This document shows, piece after piece, positions 1-14,300 of a stretch of 64,000 nucleotides of DNA. The stretch comes from Watersipora subatra. Lineage: Eukaryota; Bryozoa; Gymnolaemata; Cheilostomatida; Watersiporidae. Where the stretch lies: positions 15,238,108 to 15,302,107 of the forward strand of contig NC_088717.1 of assembly GCF_963576615.1 (NCBI RefSeq), written 5' to 3'. The translations under genes and the position numbers were made by a program. The notes below the pieces were generated by a model that was given only the letters and a program-made list of their open reading frames with translations, did no database searches and was not told the DNA's origin. How positions within the stretch are numbered: position 1 is the stretch's first letter; every line of letters starts with the position of its first letter.

Positions 1-248
1 CTAGTGGTAAGGTAGCCATGGTCTCATACTCCTAGCGGTAAGGCAGCCACAGTCTCATACTCCTAGCGGTAAAGCAGCCACTGTCTCACACCCCTAGTGG
101 TAAGGCAGCCATGGTCTCATACTCCTGGCGGTAAGGCAGCCATGGCCTCATACTCCTAGCGGTAAGGCAGCCACGGTCTCGTACTCCTAGCGGTAAAGCA
201 GCCACTGTCTCATACCCCTAGTGGTAAGGCAGCCACGGACTCATACCT
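1..248. repeat. 31 bp minisatellite, 8 copies, at the donor edge of KCTD3-like exon 10
   Basis: Eight head-to-tail 31 bp units fill bases 1-248, so the array may continue beyond the window edge. On the minus strand each unit reads TTACCGCTAGGAGTATGAG, closely matching the true exon end and donor TTACCGAGCAG/GTATGAG at 247. The last unit overlaps the real donor. Units differ by a few substitutions. It lies in the intron after exon 10 and seems to have grown from the exon-intron boundary. Confidence 0.9.
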
Positions 249-390
249 GCTCGGTAACTGTTGAGTGGGTCAACATCCTCAAGGGAGAGAAGTTTAAAGG
301 AAGCTCGAGGAAGAGGGCCTGGCTGAGTGGAGATCATTCCTCTGAACCTCGTTATACTCCAAGTCCTAACATGGTTGTAGTCTGTACATA
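247..390 (-). CDS. KCTD3: KCTD3-like exon 10 (WD40 region)
   Basis: 144 nt, residues 411-458. The acceptor is TATTATAG/TATG and the donor GAGCAG/GTATGAG. It starts with [18 protein letters not shown], matching the KCTD3 stretch VCADNNHVRTW...RFRG, and goes on with [20 protein letters not shown]. The last in-phase base is the first base of the next codon; the following exon is outside the window. Both edges border minisatellites built from copies of the edge itself (1-248 and 352-651), so the correct acceptor is the lowest-coordinate copy, the only one followed by the full exon. Confidence 0.92.
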
Positions 391-2342
391 CTATAATAGT
401 ACATGCCTATATTATACTCCAAGTACTAACATGGTTGTAGTCTGTACATACTGTAATAGTACATACAGGTATTATACTCCAAGTACTAACATGGTTGTAG
501 TCTGTACATACTATAATAGTACATGCCTATATTATACTCCAAGTCCTAACATGGTTGTAGTCTGTATACACTGTAATAGTACATACAGATATTATACTCC
601 AAGTACTAACATGGTTGTAGTCTATACACACAGTAATAGAACAAAAAGATACTAGAGTCACTCCCATGTAGCTTTCATGCAAATAATTATTGCTCAATGA
701 ATGTGATTTGCAATCCTGTCCAAAGGCATAATTACCAAAGTCAGAGACATAACAAAGCCCCAATGCCCATCCCAAAAACTAGAGAGATTGTAGCGCCCAA
801 CACATATTATCATTATTAGTAATATTATGTTAACAGACACTCCATATCTTAGCTCCCCCTCTTCACCCCCCCCCCCTTTTTAAAGCTTGCATTTAATCAT
901 GCTGCTGATGCGTGCTTGAGCAGACATCAATATGACCAACATAAATACTGTGACCACAATCATGTATTTATCCACCAGTGACTGGCAAATTGGAGACACT
1001 CAAGGTCAAAGAAATACATAATATATTTCTATAACACAAAGAATAATATTTGTTCTCATAAAGCCTCATCTGTGAGATGGATAAAGCTGTCCCAATACTT
1101 TATACTTTATATTGTACAACACAAGGTGTCTTTAGTTTGTGCAACATAAAATTAAACAGTAATGATTACGAAGTGCAAACAGAAGCCATCATTTGGTGAA
1201 TACAAAAGGCAACATATAAAGATTTTAACATTCAATATTAATTTTTTCCTGGTAATTAATTTACACAATAGAATTCAGATAACTTTCACCTAATTCAGTT
1301 TTTCCAACAAGTTTCACATGACTGATTTCTTATAGCTAGTTTCACATAATTGATTTTTCATAACTAGTTTCACATAAGTGATTTCACAGAAATAGTTTTA
1401 TAACTCATTTTACAGAACTATTTTCACATAATTAGTTTCACATAACTCATTTCCCATATTTAGTTTCACATAACTCATTTCCCATATTTAGTTTCAAAGA
1501 ACTCATTTCCCATATTTAAGTTTCACATAACTAGACCTATATAACGTATTTCTTTAGACTATTTATGACACAGCACTAGTGTTCGGCTGTCGATTATAAG
1601 TAAGTCATTGTTGCTGCTAAGCTGTCTGTTGTGAGAAAATTGATCATCAAAACCATCCAACTGTTCAACATGTAAATCAGAGTGTGAGGCAACATTAAAC
1701 AGAGCTGAAATCGTACATTATATTGTCACTGACTGCTTATCATTGAGATTAACATATTAATCACTATTCAATATCAGAGTTGTATAAAAAGGTTTGACAG
1801 ATATTACTGAAAATTGAGTTGGTCACACTACGGATGGCCTCGATTAACATGCAATCATGGTTCATCGAAAGGTTGCCTGGTAGTCACATTGCATTTTCAC
1901 TCAAAAAATGAAGTAAAATTTGTGCTCTATAATTATATATATATATATATATATTATAGAGCAGTAAATATTTTAATTTATCTATATATATATAAATCTC
2001 AATGTTTGCCAGTCGTCTATCGTTTGTGTGTCCAGTCGTCTATCGTTTGTGTGTCCAGTCGTCTATCGTTTGTGTGTTCAGTTATAGCGATAAGGTTTTA
2101 GAAATGGAAAAGAATTTCGCACTGAAACTCTACTCGAAAAGCCCAGTTCTGCAGACAGGTGTGTTATCCACTACTTGCAATACAACGCGATAATTGTGAA
2201 CATACTTATTACACCTGCCAATCTTTAATGGTTAAAATATCCACACTTCACGCTTCACCTAGCATGCTCAAACTAATTTACAAAAAGAAAAATCTTACTA
2301 GAATAAAAATATATGCCCAAACTTCCAAAAATGCTATAAATA

Positions 2343-2379
<37 letters not shown>

Positions 2380-5300
2380 CATAAACTTAATGAAACTTAT
2401 AGCGCATACAAATAAATAAATACTTTTATTTAAAAGTCAGAATGGTGATTGTTGTTCATGTTGATTAAAAATAAATTTTCTGTACAAAACCTTTTTATTA
2501 CCTGTGCAACGCCCGACATTCAACTAATAAAGTTATAAAAAAACATTATATGAAAATAAAACTTTTGTTAAAACATTTGGATAAATAATACCGCTTACGT
2601 ATGGAAAATAGATGTGAACAATGCACTTATGTACTTACATAATCTGACTCAACTAAAAATCCATATACTAGATGAAATAAACCTAGTATTTTGACAAATT
2701 TTATCCACATGAACAAAAATCTTTTTAAAGTATATTCAACGCCCATCCATGGAAGAAGCAAGATTAATGACAGTTTCAGTATTATCTCAATTCTAGATTG
2801 AGTATTACGACACCAGTCTTCCTAATGCGCACAACACTCTGCAGTGATTAAACAAGGTACGGTTAGGGTAGTTGAGAGAAGATTACCTGAGAGAAGGTGT
2901 TTATCTGACAAGTCCACTCGGGCGACAGGGCATTTGTGTACGGAGAATGTCTGAAAAAGCTGGGGTCCACGCCCGACTGTTTCTGGGTGCTGTATTATAA
3001 TATTGACCGTGCCTTGATGGGTTCCGTAGGCCAACTCAACTCTGTTTCCGCTGATACCTATAGATTAAATAGTCGGACAATAGCAAATAACTCCAATATT
3101 GGAAATATGGGTCAGTCTCCACAGTATGGGTCACAACACTTGGCACAGTGGTCAGACTTCTACAGCATATGTAATGCCTACAGTACACAGGATGATAACA
3201 TAGGGCAGGAGTACAACTTTCGGACCATGGTTCAGTCATCCAAAACTAATATCAGTTCCACAGAACATAAGTCAGGCTTCCAGAGTATGGATCAGTCCCC
3301 CAAAGCACGGGTTAGTCGTGGAGACCTTGGGGCATCTCCAGAGCATGGAACTTTCCTCCAGAACATGAGTTAGTATTTCCGGGCATGGTTCAGTTCTTAA
3401 CACATAGGTCAGCTCTGAGGGCCCGAGTCATACTCCTAACGCGCTGATTTCCATGAGCATGGGCTAATCTCGCAAAGGTATGAACCCAAGGATAAATTAG
3501 GAATATTGCAACAGAAAACCTAGCAATTTAACCACCGGCCATGAGCTAATAGAAAGCAAAGGGCTGACACCAGGTTCTCTGTATTTTATTTTTAGGTGGT
3601 CAGTAAAAAAACTGTCGACAACTTTAAAACTAACGTTAAATATTTGGTTAAATATTTAACCAAATATTGGTTAAATATTTAAAAATACTAACCAATGAGA
3701 TGTTGGTACCATAAACAAACCTAGTTCGAGAAAGACTAACTGGTACAAATGTGTTGGAGCCGTGTTAGTGTGACCCTTCAAGTCTTGAAAGGTCACTCAC
3801 ATCAAAATGTGAATGATCTTAACAGAAAGCATGAGCATTTTTCTGTAATTTAAGATTTTGTTTGTTGTTTTAGGTGATCTGACTACCAGCATGTTTAAAG
3901 ATGTAAATCGACAAAATCTGATTGCAGTTAAAACGCTTCAAAGAGAAAGACTTCTCCCAAAAGGACATCAAGAGTCGCACGTCCTGTTTGCCCCTCTCTA
4001 TGTGACATCAGCTCTTGCGTTCAAGTTGCATTGTTAGGTGTTTCTATTGAGATTTATTTTATTTTCTATTTGCTCATGATTGTTGGAATAAAACTTCAAC
4101 TACAGCCTCAGATACATTGCTATAAATGTGTCAAATGATTTAAAGAAAGGTTGGTTAGAATTTGTCCCAACGTGTTCCTCTAAATGCTGTGTAAACATGT
4201 GAGTACACAATGCTGATTAGACCATATATTACTTGAAAACAATATGCACGGCTATTGACATCATTTTTAGAAAAATCTGTGGAAAAATTTTTTCTGAGCG
4301 TTTAATTGCCATCCAAATTTTGTCGATTTTACTCTAAAAACATCCTGGCAGTCAGACCACCTAAAACAACCAACAAAATCTCAAATGGTAGAGCAATATC
4401 TCTACATTCTAATAAATTCTTTTAAAATTTAACGTAAGTGACCTGTAAGATAAAGACCCAGGATACAAGAACATTTACAACTGTGAAATACACCATGAAG
4501 CAGGGTCAGGGGCACCGGCACGCTAAACTTACTAGTAGTAGGAGAAACATAGACGCTAAGGGCTGTTATTGCATGTTCATTGACATCGTGGAACAGTTCT
4601 GATATGAGCAGATCATTATCCTTCATTCTGAGAGGAAACTTTTGCATGTCTATGTAATAGATAGAGCCATTGCGGCAGCCGAGGAGAAGATTGGTGCCAG
4701 CCACATCAAAGCTTGTGATGGGAGTTACACCCTGCACCTGTAGAAAATTGTCAGTTACCCTTCAGTTCTGTCACGCATTGTCTATTTTAAAAACCGCCTG
4801 CAGCCCATTGTCAGCTTCAATAATGACCATGTTACCTGAGGTAGCAGGTTTCTTTCTCCATGTTGGGATGTAACTATTAGTCAATGACTATGAAGCCAAG
4901 TAGTCGACTAAAAGGGCAATATACTAAAAGATCAATAAAAATATCACCGCGGACTCACAATCGCAAAATATAATTCATGGAAGAAAGTCAACAATAAAAT
5001 ACTGATCATTTGATTGACAAATACATTCTTAATAAATTATTAAATTAAACAAATTATTCTCACGAGCACAAAGCAATACGTATGGTGTTTAAAGATTTGA
5101 CATTAAATATTTCTATAAATCAAACTAAAAAATGTATGGGTAAAATAAAAATATTGATTTGGAGTTGTCATAACATAGTCATGCGACATGAAGCAATAAA
5201 TATGACCGATTAATGAATCTCATTTGGTAATTGTGTGTGTGTTTTTTAATCCGAGTAAATGATATGCGCTTCTACATTTTCTGGCCAATTTGATCCAAAC

Positions 5301-8300
5301 CTCACGCATACGATTCGCGCCTTCCACCACGTCGCCAAAAATGTTTGGTTTCAAAACTCCGCCTGGTACCAGAGAATCAGCCAATTAAACACCCACCTGG
5401 AGGCTGTCTGATTGACAATGAAATAAGTCCTAACTGCTAGTTTCAAATGAACAGCAGTTTAATTTAAAGTATCGAAATGTTTATGACTGATGAATATTAA
5501 AGAATCGATAGAAAAAAGAAAAGAAACTTGCATAACTTAGCAATCCATTCCATTGACCTTTGACCTAATACAGCTTCCACTCTCATATTCATCAACACAT
5601 GAAACAAAATTTCATGGAGCCTTCTTAAAAAGCTATAATGAACTAACTGGCAGATATTGCAATTTTGATAAATTGATTATAAATTGATAAATATTGCAAT
5701 GGACATAAATTAGGTCATGGCCTGGGAGCTTTTTAATGTGTCAATTTTGACCACTTAGTAGCAAGACCTTCAGGGTCACAACGGCGATTCCTTTCTAAGC
5801 CATTCCTAGCTACCCTCAATTTCATGACCATTGCCTAAAAAATTCTATTCTCACTTCAAAAAAATGTTAACAAGTTAGCATTTTATTATTTCTGGCGATA
5901 ACACAACCAGTACAGTAACTAGTAATGAAGGGTAATTATTGCGTTTATTGATCATTCTTATGATGAAGAGTCCAAGCATAGGTAACAAAAAGTGCAGAAA
6001 GGAACAGGATTCAGGTAAAGTGATAAAAAATTACATTGTTCCTATTGAGCCAGTTACGTTCCAAAAAGTTTATCAAAGCCTGTCTATCAAAGTCCATCAA
6101 TCAAACCGACAAGGATGGGGTAGAATTCATTGTGATTTAGGGCAGTGCATTTAGTTCTATTCCCTACACTCACCATGGTGGGGTGGGTGAATATGACTTA
6201 GCCTCCATCCTAGCAACTACTCAGTGGCGTATCTTGCTATAGTCGCTGAAGCCCCGCAACACCTCGTAGCGTTGTAAACATTTTCTTAGCGACAGCGTTT
6301 TCAACAACTCTTTTATATTAAACTCTTGAATAATGCGTTGAATATTTAATTATGTTTGCATGATCATTTTTAACCCTTTGACTATCGATGTCATGGTGTT
6401 TATCCTCTCAAAGTGAAAGCATGTTAGATTAAATTAGTCCGCTTTTGGTCACACTGAAAACAACATGGTGGTTTGATCCAGAAGTTGCTCTAGTCACACT
6501 GGAAACAAACGACAGAGTCATTCAGGTGTTGTTTTGGTGACACAAGCCTTTAACAACCAGCTGTTATTCAAACAGTGTATTTGATTTGGTACAGGAAGCT
6601 AACATACCGACGTATAATTAGTTGTTTAGTTATTGTACTCGGGTCACTGAAACATTCCACGCCCTATGAACTGGCCTGGGGGAGATGCAGGAACAGAGAC
6701 CTTGACCATTAATTAATTAGTTTTAATATCTCTAAAACAACCTAATTCTTTATTACTACTAGTACCAGGGCTATCTAGTGTGCCGTGACAGATCGTCAGG
6801 TGTAATAACTATGGGCACAATTATTCTGAGATACCAGAGAGCAGTCAATTGGTGCAGGTGTTAGAGTTTCGGTCAACCTAGCTGAATGTTGGACCTTTTA
6901 ATCTCGTTGAAAGTAATCGTATAGATGGATAGACAAGGTTATTATTATAGTAGACTAACTGAATGCCCAGTGTTGCCCGGGTAATAAAAAAGACTGCACA
7001 AAAAATTTATTTTTATTCAACATATAACAACATTTACCATTCTAACTTTCAAACTTCATAACATGAAATAAGTGTTTTGCGCAGTTCAAATAAAGTAAAA
7101 CGAAAAATAAAACAAATGTAAAGGTTTTCGAACTTTTTCAAACAACTAACTTTCAAATTCCGTATCATGAAAAAAGTGTTTTATGCAAGTGAAATAAATA
7201 CAGAGAAAAAATAAAACAACAGTAAAGGAGTTTAAATGTAAATGTGAAATAATTAGCAAGTAATGGCTAAATAAAGTCTGTTTTGCTGCGATTACAATAA
7301 GTAATTTGGTATACAATTAAATGACTTTTATTCGGTTCAGTGTTGGGATCGTAAGGCAAAAATGCAGCAGAGTGATATAGAAACCTATAGTAATTATCTA
7401 ATGCAAACGTCCCCCGGTAAAAATCAACTAAATTTTATATACTGTACGTCCTGTACATGTGCAAAGCGGCATCTTTAATAGATTTACACGACGGAAGATA
7501 AGAGTAATGATGTCACGTGATTTCTTGAAACTGGCCCAAATGCAATGAGATATCGACGAAACTGTTTTATAATGTCAAAAGCCCGGGGTGAGTCACTTGA
7601 TGTTCGAAAACTTTATCTCATATGACATGCTCATTGTAGTTCCCCAAATGGGGCCAAACAAGCATTTCAAGTGGCTAAGATAAATGTTGAAAATAACATT
7701 TCTTCAAAACACAAATTAAATTATTAAATTAAACAACAGCGCATGGTTGTCAAGATTTGACAATGAGATGAGACAGAGACAGAAATGACAGTGAGATGTC
7801 AGAAGCATACCTGCCAGTGTTGTGACATGGAGTGCCAGACTCCCAGCTTGCCCGACTTTCCCAGCGCCACGAGCTGACTGCCGATAAAAAGTAGTTCATC
7901 CACACAAACGGTTAGGTTGAAGTTACCTGGTAACACATCAATGTACAGATGTTCAGATTAAAGTTACCTGGTAACACATCAATGCATAGGTGGTTAGCCT
8001 AAAGTTACCTGGTAACACATTAACGCACAAATTTTTAGTTTGAAATTGTGTATTTGGTAACACATTTATGCATCATATACATTAATGTATGTATTAATGC
8101 ATCATATAAATACATAAGTTAATGCATACAACAATGTATGCATTAACTTGATGCATTAATGCACATTGGTACACCTTACCGTCGTCGATGGTAAGGATTA
8201 TGTTACCTGATGCATATATTTTTGGGCTGAAGTTACCTGGCAACGTGTCAACATCACACAAACAAATGAAAACTCAGTACAGCAATGGATAGGAATTAAA

Positions 8301-11300
8301 TAGGTGACATGGAATGCTCCTCCAAGAAATGGAATCTGGACTATCTTAGCCCGAGACCATGGGTTTTAGCTTTACCTAGCCACTACGCAATCTGCACTGA
8401 TAGCAATGATTGAAGTTGGTGTATAGAATGTGGTACGGCAATTAATCTCAGAGGATTCGGAGATGTTCTATTATTCTATTAATAATGTGAGATTTACATT
8501 AGAGGGTGCAGCCTCAGAATTGTTTTTATACAAAAATTGAAGTCAGGAACTTTTGAATGTAGAATACAGTCAAGACTCTACTTATTATTGCCTAATATAC
8601 GAATTTTCCAACACACAATGCACATGTAAAATCCCAGCAAACATTTTAGTCTGCATAAGCAATTTTTAATCTTTTTTTTTTATTTGGCAGTCCATTATCA
8701 TTTTCATAGATGTTTTTTTACATATGGTGCCACCAAAAAATCAAAAAAAATTCAAAGATATTGGCATGTGGCGTCATAAACGTAAAAAACCAAAATTTAT
8801 ACAAGGAAATTTGAAACTACTAGGTTTAGATATATCTTTCCTCTTTAGACAAAAGATTAAAATAATTAACTGTAGAATTATGTGTAATTGGAGAAATGCA
8901 AAATAAACTCTTCACATAATGGATATCTGATACTGTCTATCTATATTGGTCTATCATATATCTATCTATATCTTTTTGTACTGAACTATCAACCTCTCTG
9001 CATAAACTGTCGGTTTTTTTTCTACAGTATGCGTAAAGATTCAAAAACACCCTAATCCTTACAGAGTCACACTCTCTTAAAAGTCATGTTGTTTGACTTG
9101 TAACTGTAACGTCATGTTGTGAACTTGGCTATTTGTTCTGCAGCATTTCATATCAGTTTCTCATCACTATACACAGTAGCTATTGTGATCGCTTATCTCC
9201 CCAATGACACATTACAAATCTTTGGGTAAGTACAAGATAAAATCATTATGGCGTTCTGAGCTTGTCTATACATCCTAAATAAAATAAAATAAAAATAAAA
9301 TCCTAAATAAAGAAGCGAATGAAAACTAAAAATAAAAAATACAAAAACAAAGAGATAAAACAACTAAACTAATTTAAACTTCGAACGGTGAAAATAGAGC
9401 ACATATTGGAACCAATTTTCAAGAAAGGAAGTTACTCAAAGAGTTGCATCTCTGTAGGTGAAGATGAAGAATTAGAGGCTGGTGAAAATTTAAAGAAAAC
9501 ATGAAAATTATCAAATTATAACACACATAACAGGTTAGTTTAAACTATACCTAGTTCAAGCTAGAGTAAGTTACAAGTGTACGTTATGTATCTCTACCCC
9601 TGTACCATCGAACTGCCAGAACAGGATGCAGTTCCCTGCACCCTGTTCTGGCATCGACAAGCCTATGCTTCCTTTCAGTGACTTCAAAAGTAAAATAATA
9701 GTATAATAAAAACCTCTTTGTATTAAATAATTTTCCATTATTTTATTCTTTGCATTTACCTTATACAAATTTATTTGCCTCATTGTTATGTGCAATCATC
9801 TGCACTACAATAAATATCACTTTTTCATTGTAAGTGTCTGTTATGTAAACGCTATGCATTTTCACAATTTTGCCATTTTCACATTTTTGCCATTTTCACA
9901 TTTTTTGGCCGATATCCAAATTTCACATCTATACACTCTATACCTTCTGCAAGATCACTAAAGATACTTACTTTCAAAACTATCCAGTTTCTGGTTTCTA
10001 AGTACCAACATCTTAAACAATCACCTGGGGGCTGTCTTATCGAAGATGGAAAAAATTCCGACCTCACTGCTAGTCTGCATCATTTATTACGAAGTTAATG
10101 TGGGTTTTTGAATGAATTAAAGGAATTACAGTGTATTCTCATAGGAATATTTGATTCATCAAACGACAGGTTCAACAGAACCCAAAACATATTAAATCTT
10201 TATGTGGATTCTTGACTGTATGTTCACATGCATTATAAGGTCATATCCAGGTCAATCTATCAAGGTCAATCTATCAAGGTCAATCTATCAAGGTCAATCT
10301 ATCAAGGTCAATCTATCAAGGCCAATCTATCAAGGTCAATCTATCAAGGTCAATCTATTAAGGTCAACCTAGGAAGAAAACAAGCTGCTACAGCACAAAG
10401 TTCATATAGAAAAGACTAGCCTCTCATCTACCTGCTGGAGCGGCTGAACACCTACCCGCCCCTAACCCTACAACAGCAGAGTAGACACATGACTGCATCA
10501 GCAATATATATAAATATCACGACAATGAACAGACAAGAAAAACATTATCCATCAGTTAACCTCAGTGGCTCTAAACAAAGCACTTGCCTTTGACGGAATG
10601 ATAGGTTTATTTTGAATCTCCAGTCATATTCAGAGAAATTGTCTTGGCCATTCACATGTCAAAGTTCAGATGACCGAGTTTATAACGAGATGCTCAAATT
10701 CAATAAAACAAAAAGTTGATCGTGGATGTTTTAACTAGGATGTTTTACTAACTGCAAGCATTAACCAGAAATACACACTGTAGGCCTATATATTCTTGTA
10801 TAAAAAACACAGGCTACAACAAGCCACTCGCATTTCTAAACTGTTAGAGCCAGTTCATGAGAGAAAAGAGAATTAAGAGCACCCTGTAGCACCTGCTCAA
10901 CTATACACATAAGTTGTACATGAAAAAGAGGTTTATGTGGTTGCAGCCCCATAAACCTTGCGGTTAGCGTAGCCGCCACAGCAAATGCAGAAAACTGATT
11001 TTCCTAAACCCTATTTATCTGCTACAAGAAAAACGGAATTTGCAGGGAGACAAGTTGGAGAAAGAAATATAGAGTTGGATACATACAGTAGATGGACACA
11101 ATGTGAAGGGAGTACAGCTCTAATTTATAACATAAGGGAGGGTTACATAGCGCACCATAGTGCGCAATTAAGATCGGGACCTCACCTATGTCTGTAGCCT
11201 CTCCTGCGCTCGTAACCTGCCAAAGTCTGACGGAGCTGCCATAGGATGCTGCCACTAGACGGTGAGTGCTCTCCTTTGAAGTGCCCGACTGGGCTTTAGC

Positions 11301-14300
11301 ATTTATGGCTAATCTCTCTATGAACTGCTCCATATGAGGACTCGTCCATATGCAGTGCCACAGGCTACGCTCCCGTATTCTGAGATAGTAGCAACCCAAG
11401 TAAAAAGACCTTTAGATTACTGGATGCTAATAGTGAGAGCTGTAGAACATGCACAGTTACTGATAATTTACCCACACAACATTGATTCACTTTTTAACGT
11501 ATAGTAAATGGAACAAAGTGCCCTTTTTTAATTAGATAATTTCAGGAAACAAGATCATAAGAGAATATTGGTGCTGCCAGAATGATCTTCGACATAATAA
11601 AATGTATCTCTAAAGTGCAAGAAGCGAAATTCGTACATTTATGGCACCAGAAAAATACACACATCTGGTGTTGAAACCAGGATCTAAAACATTCAATGCT
11701 GAGACTGGTTAATTGACACTAGTAGGAACTGCATCTCAAAACTGAGATGGGTCGGAAATATTTAAGTTTTGAGGCCAATTTCCATAAGTGAAAGCCATTG
11801 CTAACAGCTTTATGACATCCTTTCATGATCGTTATAAAATACAAGTAGATAAAACAGTGTCAGCAATAAATCTATGGTAAAGTCATCAAAAGGCGCTTTG
11901 GCCATTTAGAAAGCTTTATCTATTTTCCTATTTCTACCACGTCCGGTAGTCTGATGATGGCTCAACATCTGGTGATCTTAACTTTGGCAAGAAAGGTGTT
12001 TCTTCTATGGTTTTTGTAGAATACTACCAGCTGTTCAGCTGAACCAATTTTTCCACTTTGCTTGGGGCCAAATCCGGGTTCCGGCACATGTTTATCCACA
12101 TAAAGCTATGAAAACTGATAAACATCATACGTCCTTGGGCAAGGCTTACAGTTAGCTGATCTGAGAATGAAATGTATCTGCTTGTAACATGATGCTGCAT
12201 ACAAAAGTACAGAAGCAGGGACCACAACTTGGCAGCCTTATCAGTTAGTCGCGTAGCCTGTCTTCGCAAACACAGCCAATTATATTTTGAAAACAACCAA
12301 GGAACCAATCTGCAATCCCTAAAGTTTCCCTGTTATTACCACACGGTGACTTACTTGTAAATACAAATATTATGTGGGTAGGCTGCAGCTATCCAGTTGT
12401 GGTGACCTTTGATCAATGTAACCTGTCTCAGAGCTTTTCCCTTGCCACTCACAGGAACTGCAATTGTGTATCCTTTCTAAGTATAATCATCAGTGGTCTA
12501 CAGTCTAAACTGCTTCTACATTGTATGGAAACCAGATAAGCGCATGATGGCTACGAGCAATAATGAAATTAAGAAATTGTCTACTGGTCAAATCATACCA
12601 CCAGCGATTCACAGCATTATTTGTGCCCTGCTCCTACACAATGCAGTCAAACCTTGACTAGCAATCACTTTAACGAAAGAATCTTTTGAAGTATAATATA
12701 AAACTTGAGGTAATAACTGCATTTCCACGCTTCAAATGGGTTTGGAGTTGTCCATTGCTGACGAATTCGAACCCTACTGTTTCAGCGATGCGGAGTTGCA
12801 CTATATATACCTTTTCAAGATTTGCAACATATTACAGCGAATGCTTTTGCACAAATTAGCGATGTGAAATGGCGTCAAATGCGTTCATATTTTGCTGCTT
12901 TTACGATTTGGAGTGGAAGCAACTCCAAACCCATTTGAAGCACAGAAACAGTAATTTCCGACAGAACAAGCCAAGTTTACTGAAATATTGCAGTTTTGTG
13001 AGTCTCGGATATGTATTGTTTGATTTTAAAGTGCTCAAATAATATTAATGATGCTTCATAGATTTTACTTTTAGTGTCACAATCATGCAAGTCTAGAAGA
13101 CAAGTGCAAGGGGTAACAGTAGTCAGAGACTAAGGCAATTGTTAGAGTATAGCAATAACTTATAGATAACAATTCATTGAAATACCGACGAAACCTCCTG
13201 GTAGTGATCATGAGAAAAAGAAAAGGACACAGGAAAAGAAAGTGATGCAATAAAAAAAAAACACCTAAAATGAGTGAAAGTAGGAATGCTGGATGTGATA
13301 GATTTAAAACTGATCATAAAATACAACTTCAAAAATTTTAAACACAAAAAATGAAAAAACATGTTGCGTTAATTCAAAGTTCGTGCAGTCTATGTTAATC
13401 TAGCGGCTGTATCTCTATCCCCATCTATCACGCTATCCTTTTTTATCGTCAAGGCAACACCTCAATTCTTGTTTTTAGCATAAAAATAATGTGACCATAA
13501 AACCTCTTTTTATCTTCAAAAGCAGATATGTATAGTAAGTAGGCCTACAAGCTGTACATCATGAGGTACAATCTGTACACCATGAGGTACAAACTGTACA
13601 CCATGAGGTACAAGCTGTACACCATGAGGTACAAACTGTATACCATGAGGTACAAACTGTATACCATGAGGTACAAACTGTACACCATGAGGTACAATCT
13701 GGACACCATGAGGTACAAGCTGTACACCATGAGGTACAAACTGTATACCATGAGGTACAAACTGTACACCATGAGGTACAAACTGTACACCATGAGGTAC
13801 AAACTGTACACCATGAGGTACAAACTGTACACCATGAGGTACAAACTGTATACCATGAGGTACAAACTGTATACCATGAGGTACAAACTGTATACCATGA
13901 GGTGCAAACTGTACACCATGAGGTACAAACTGTATACCATGAGGTGCAAGATATACACCATGAGGTACAAACTGTACACCATGAGGTACAAACTGTACAC
14001 CATGAGGTACAAGCTGTATACCATGGGGTACAAGCTGTACACCATAGGGTGCAAACTGTACACCATGAGGTACAAACTGTACACCATCAGGTACAAACTG
14101 TATACCATGAGGTACAAACTGTACACCATAAGGTACAAGCTGTACACCATAAGGTACAAGCTGTACACAATGACTATGGAGTCTTATGATCTGGGCGAGA
14201 GTCTCCGCGTTTCATGGAAAGAAACCTTGGCAGTCAGAGCAATCCCTGACAGTTGCTGAGACCTAAAGCTAGGTTTACACTGTATCACTGGATGCCGGCA

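Noticed and set aside
352..651. CRISPR array
   Set aside because: The regularly spaced copies are head-to-tail tandem units without unique spacers, in a eukaryotic intron. The same holds for the other arrays.
221..655. 144-codon plus-strand ORF with [12 protein letters not shown] repeats
   Set aside because: It is the antisense of KCTD3-like exon 10 and its 60 bp array.
2936..3373. 145-codon plus-strand ORF
   Set aside because: It overlaps KCTD3-like exon 9 in antisense; no domain, and the exon on the minus strand is clearly the real coding sequence.
10440..10475. CCCTAACCCTA-like telomere motif
   Set aside because: Only about one and a half units; not a telomeric tract.
13545..14259. Long repetitive ORFs on both strands ([14 protein letters not shown])
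   Set aside because: Both strands are open because the 21 bp unit has no stop; it lies in an intron.
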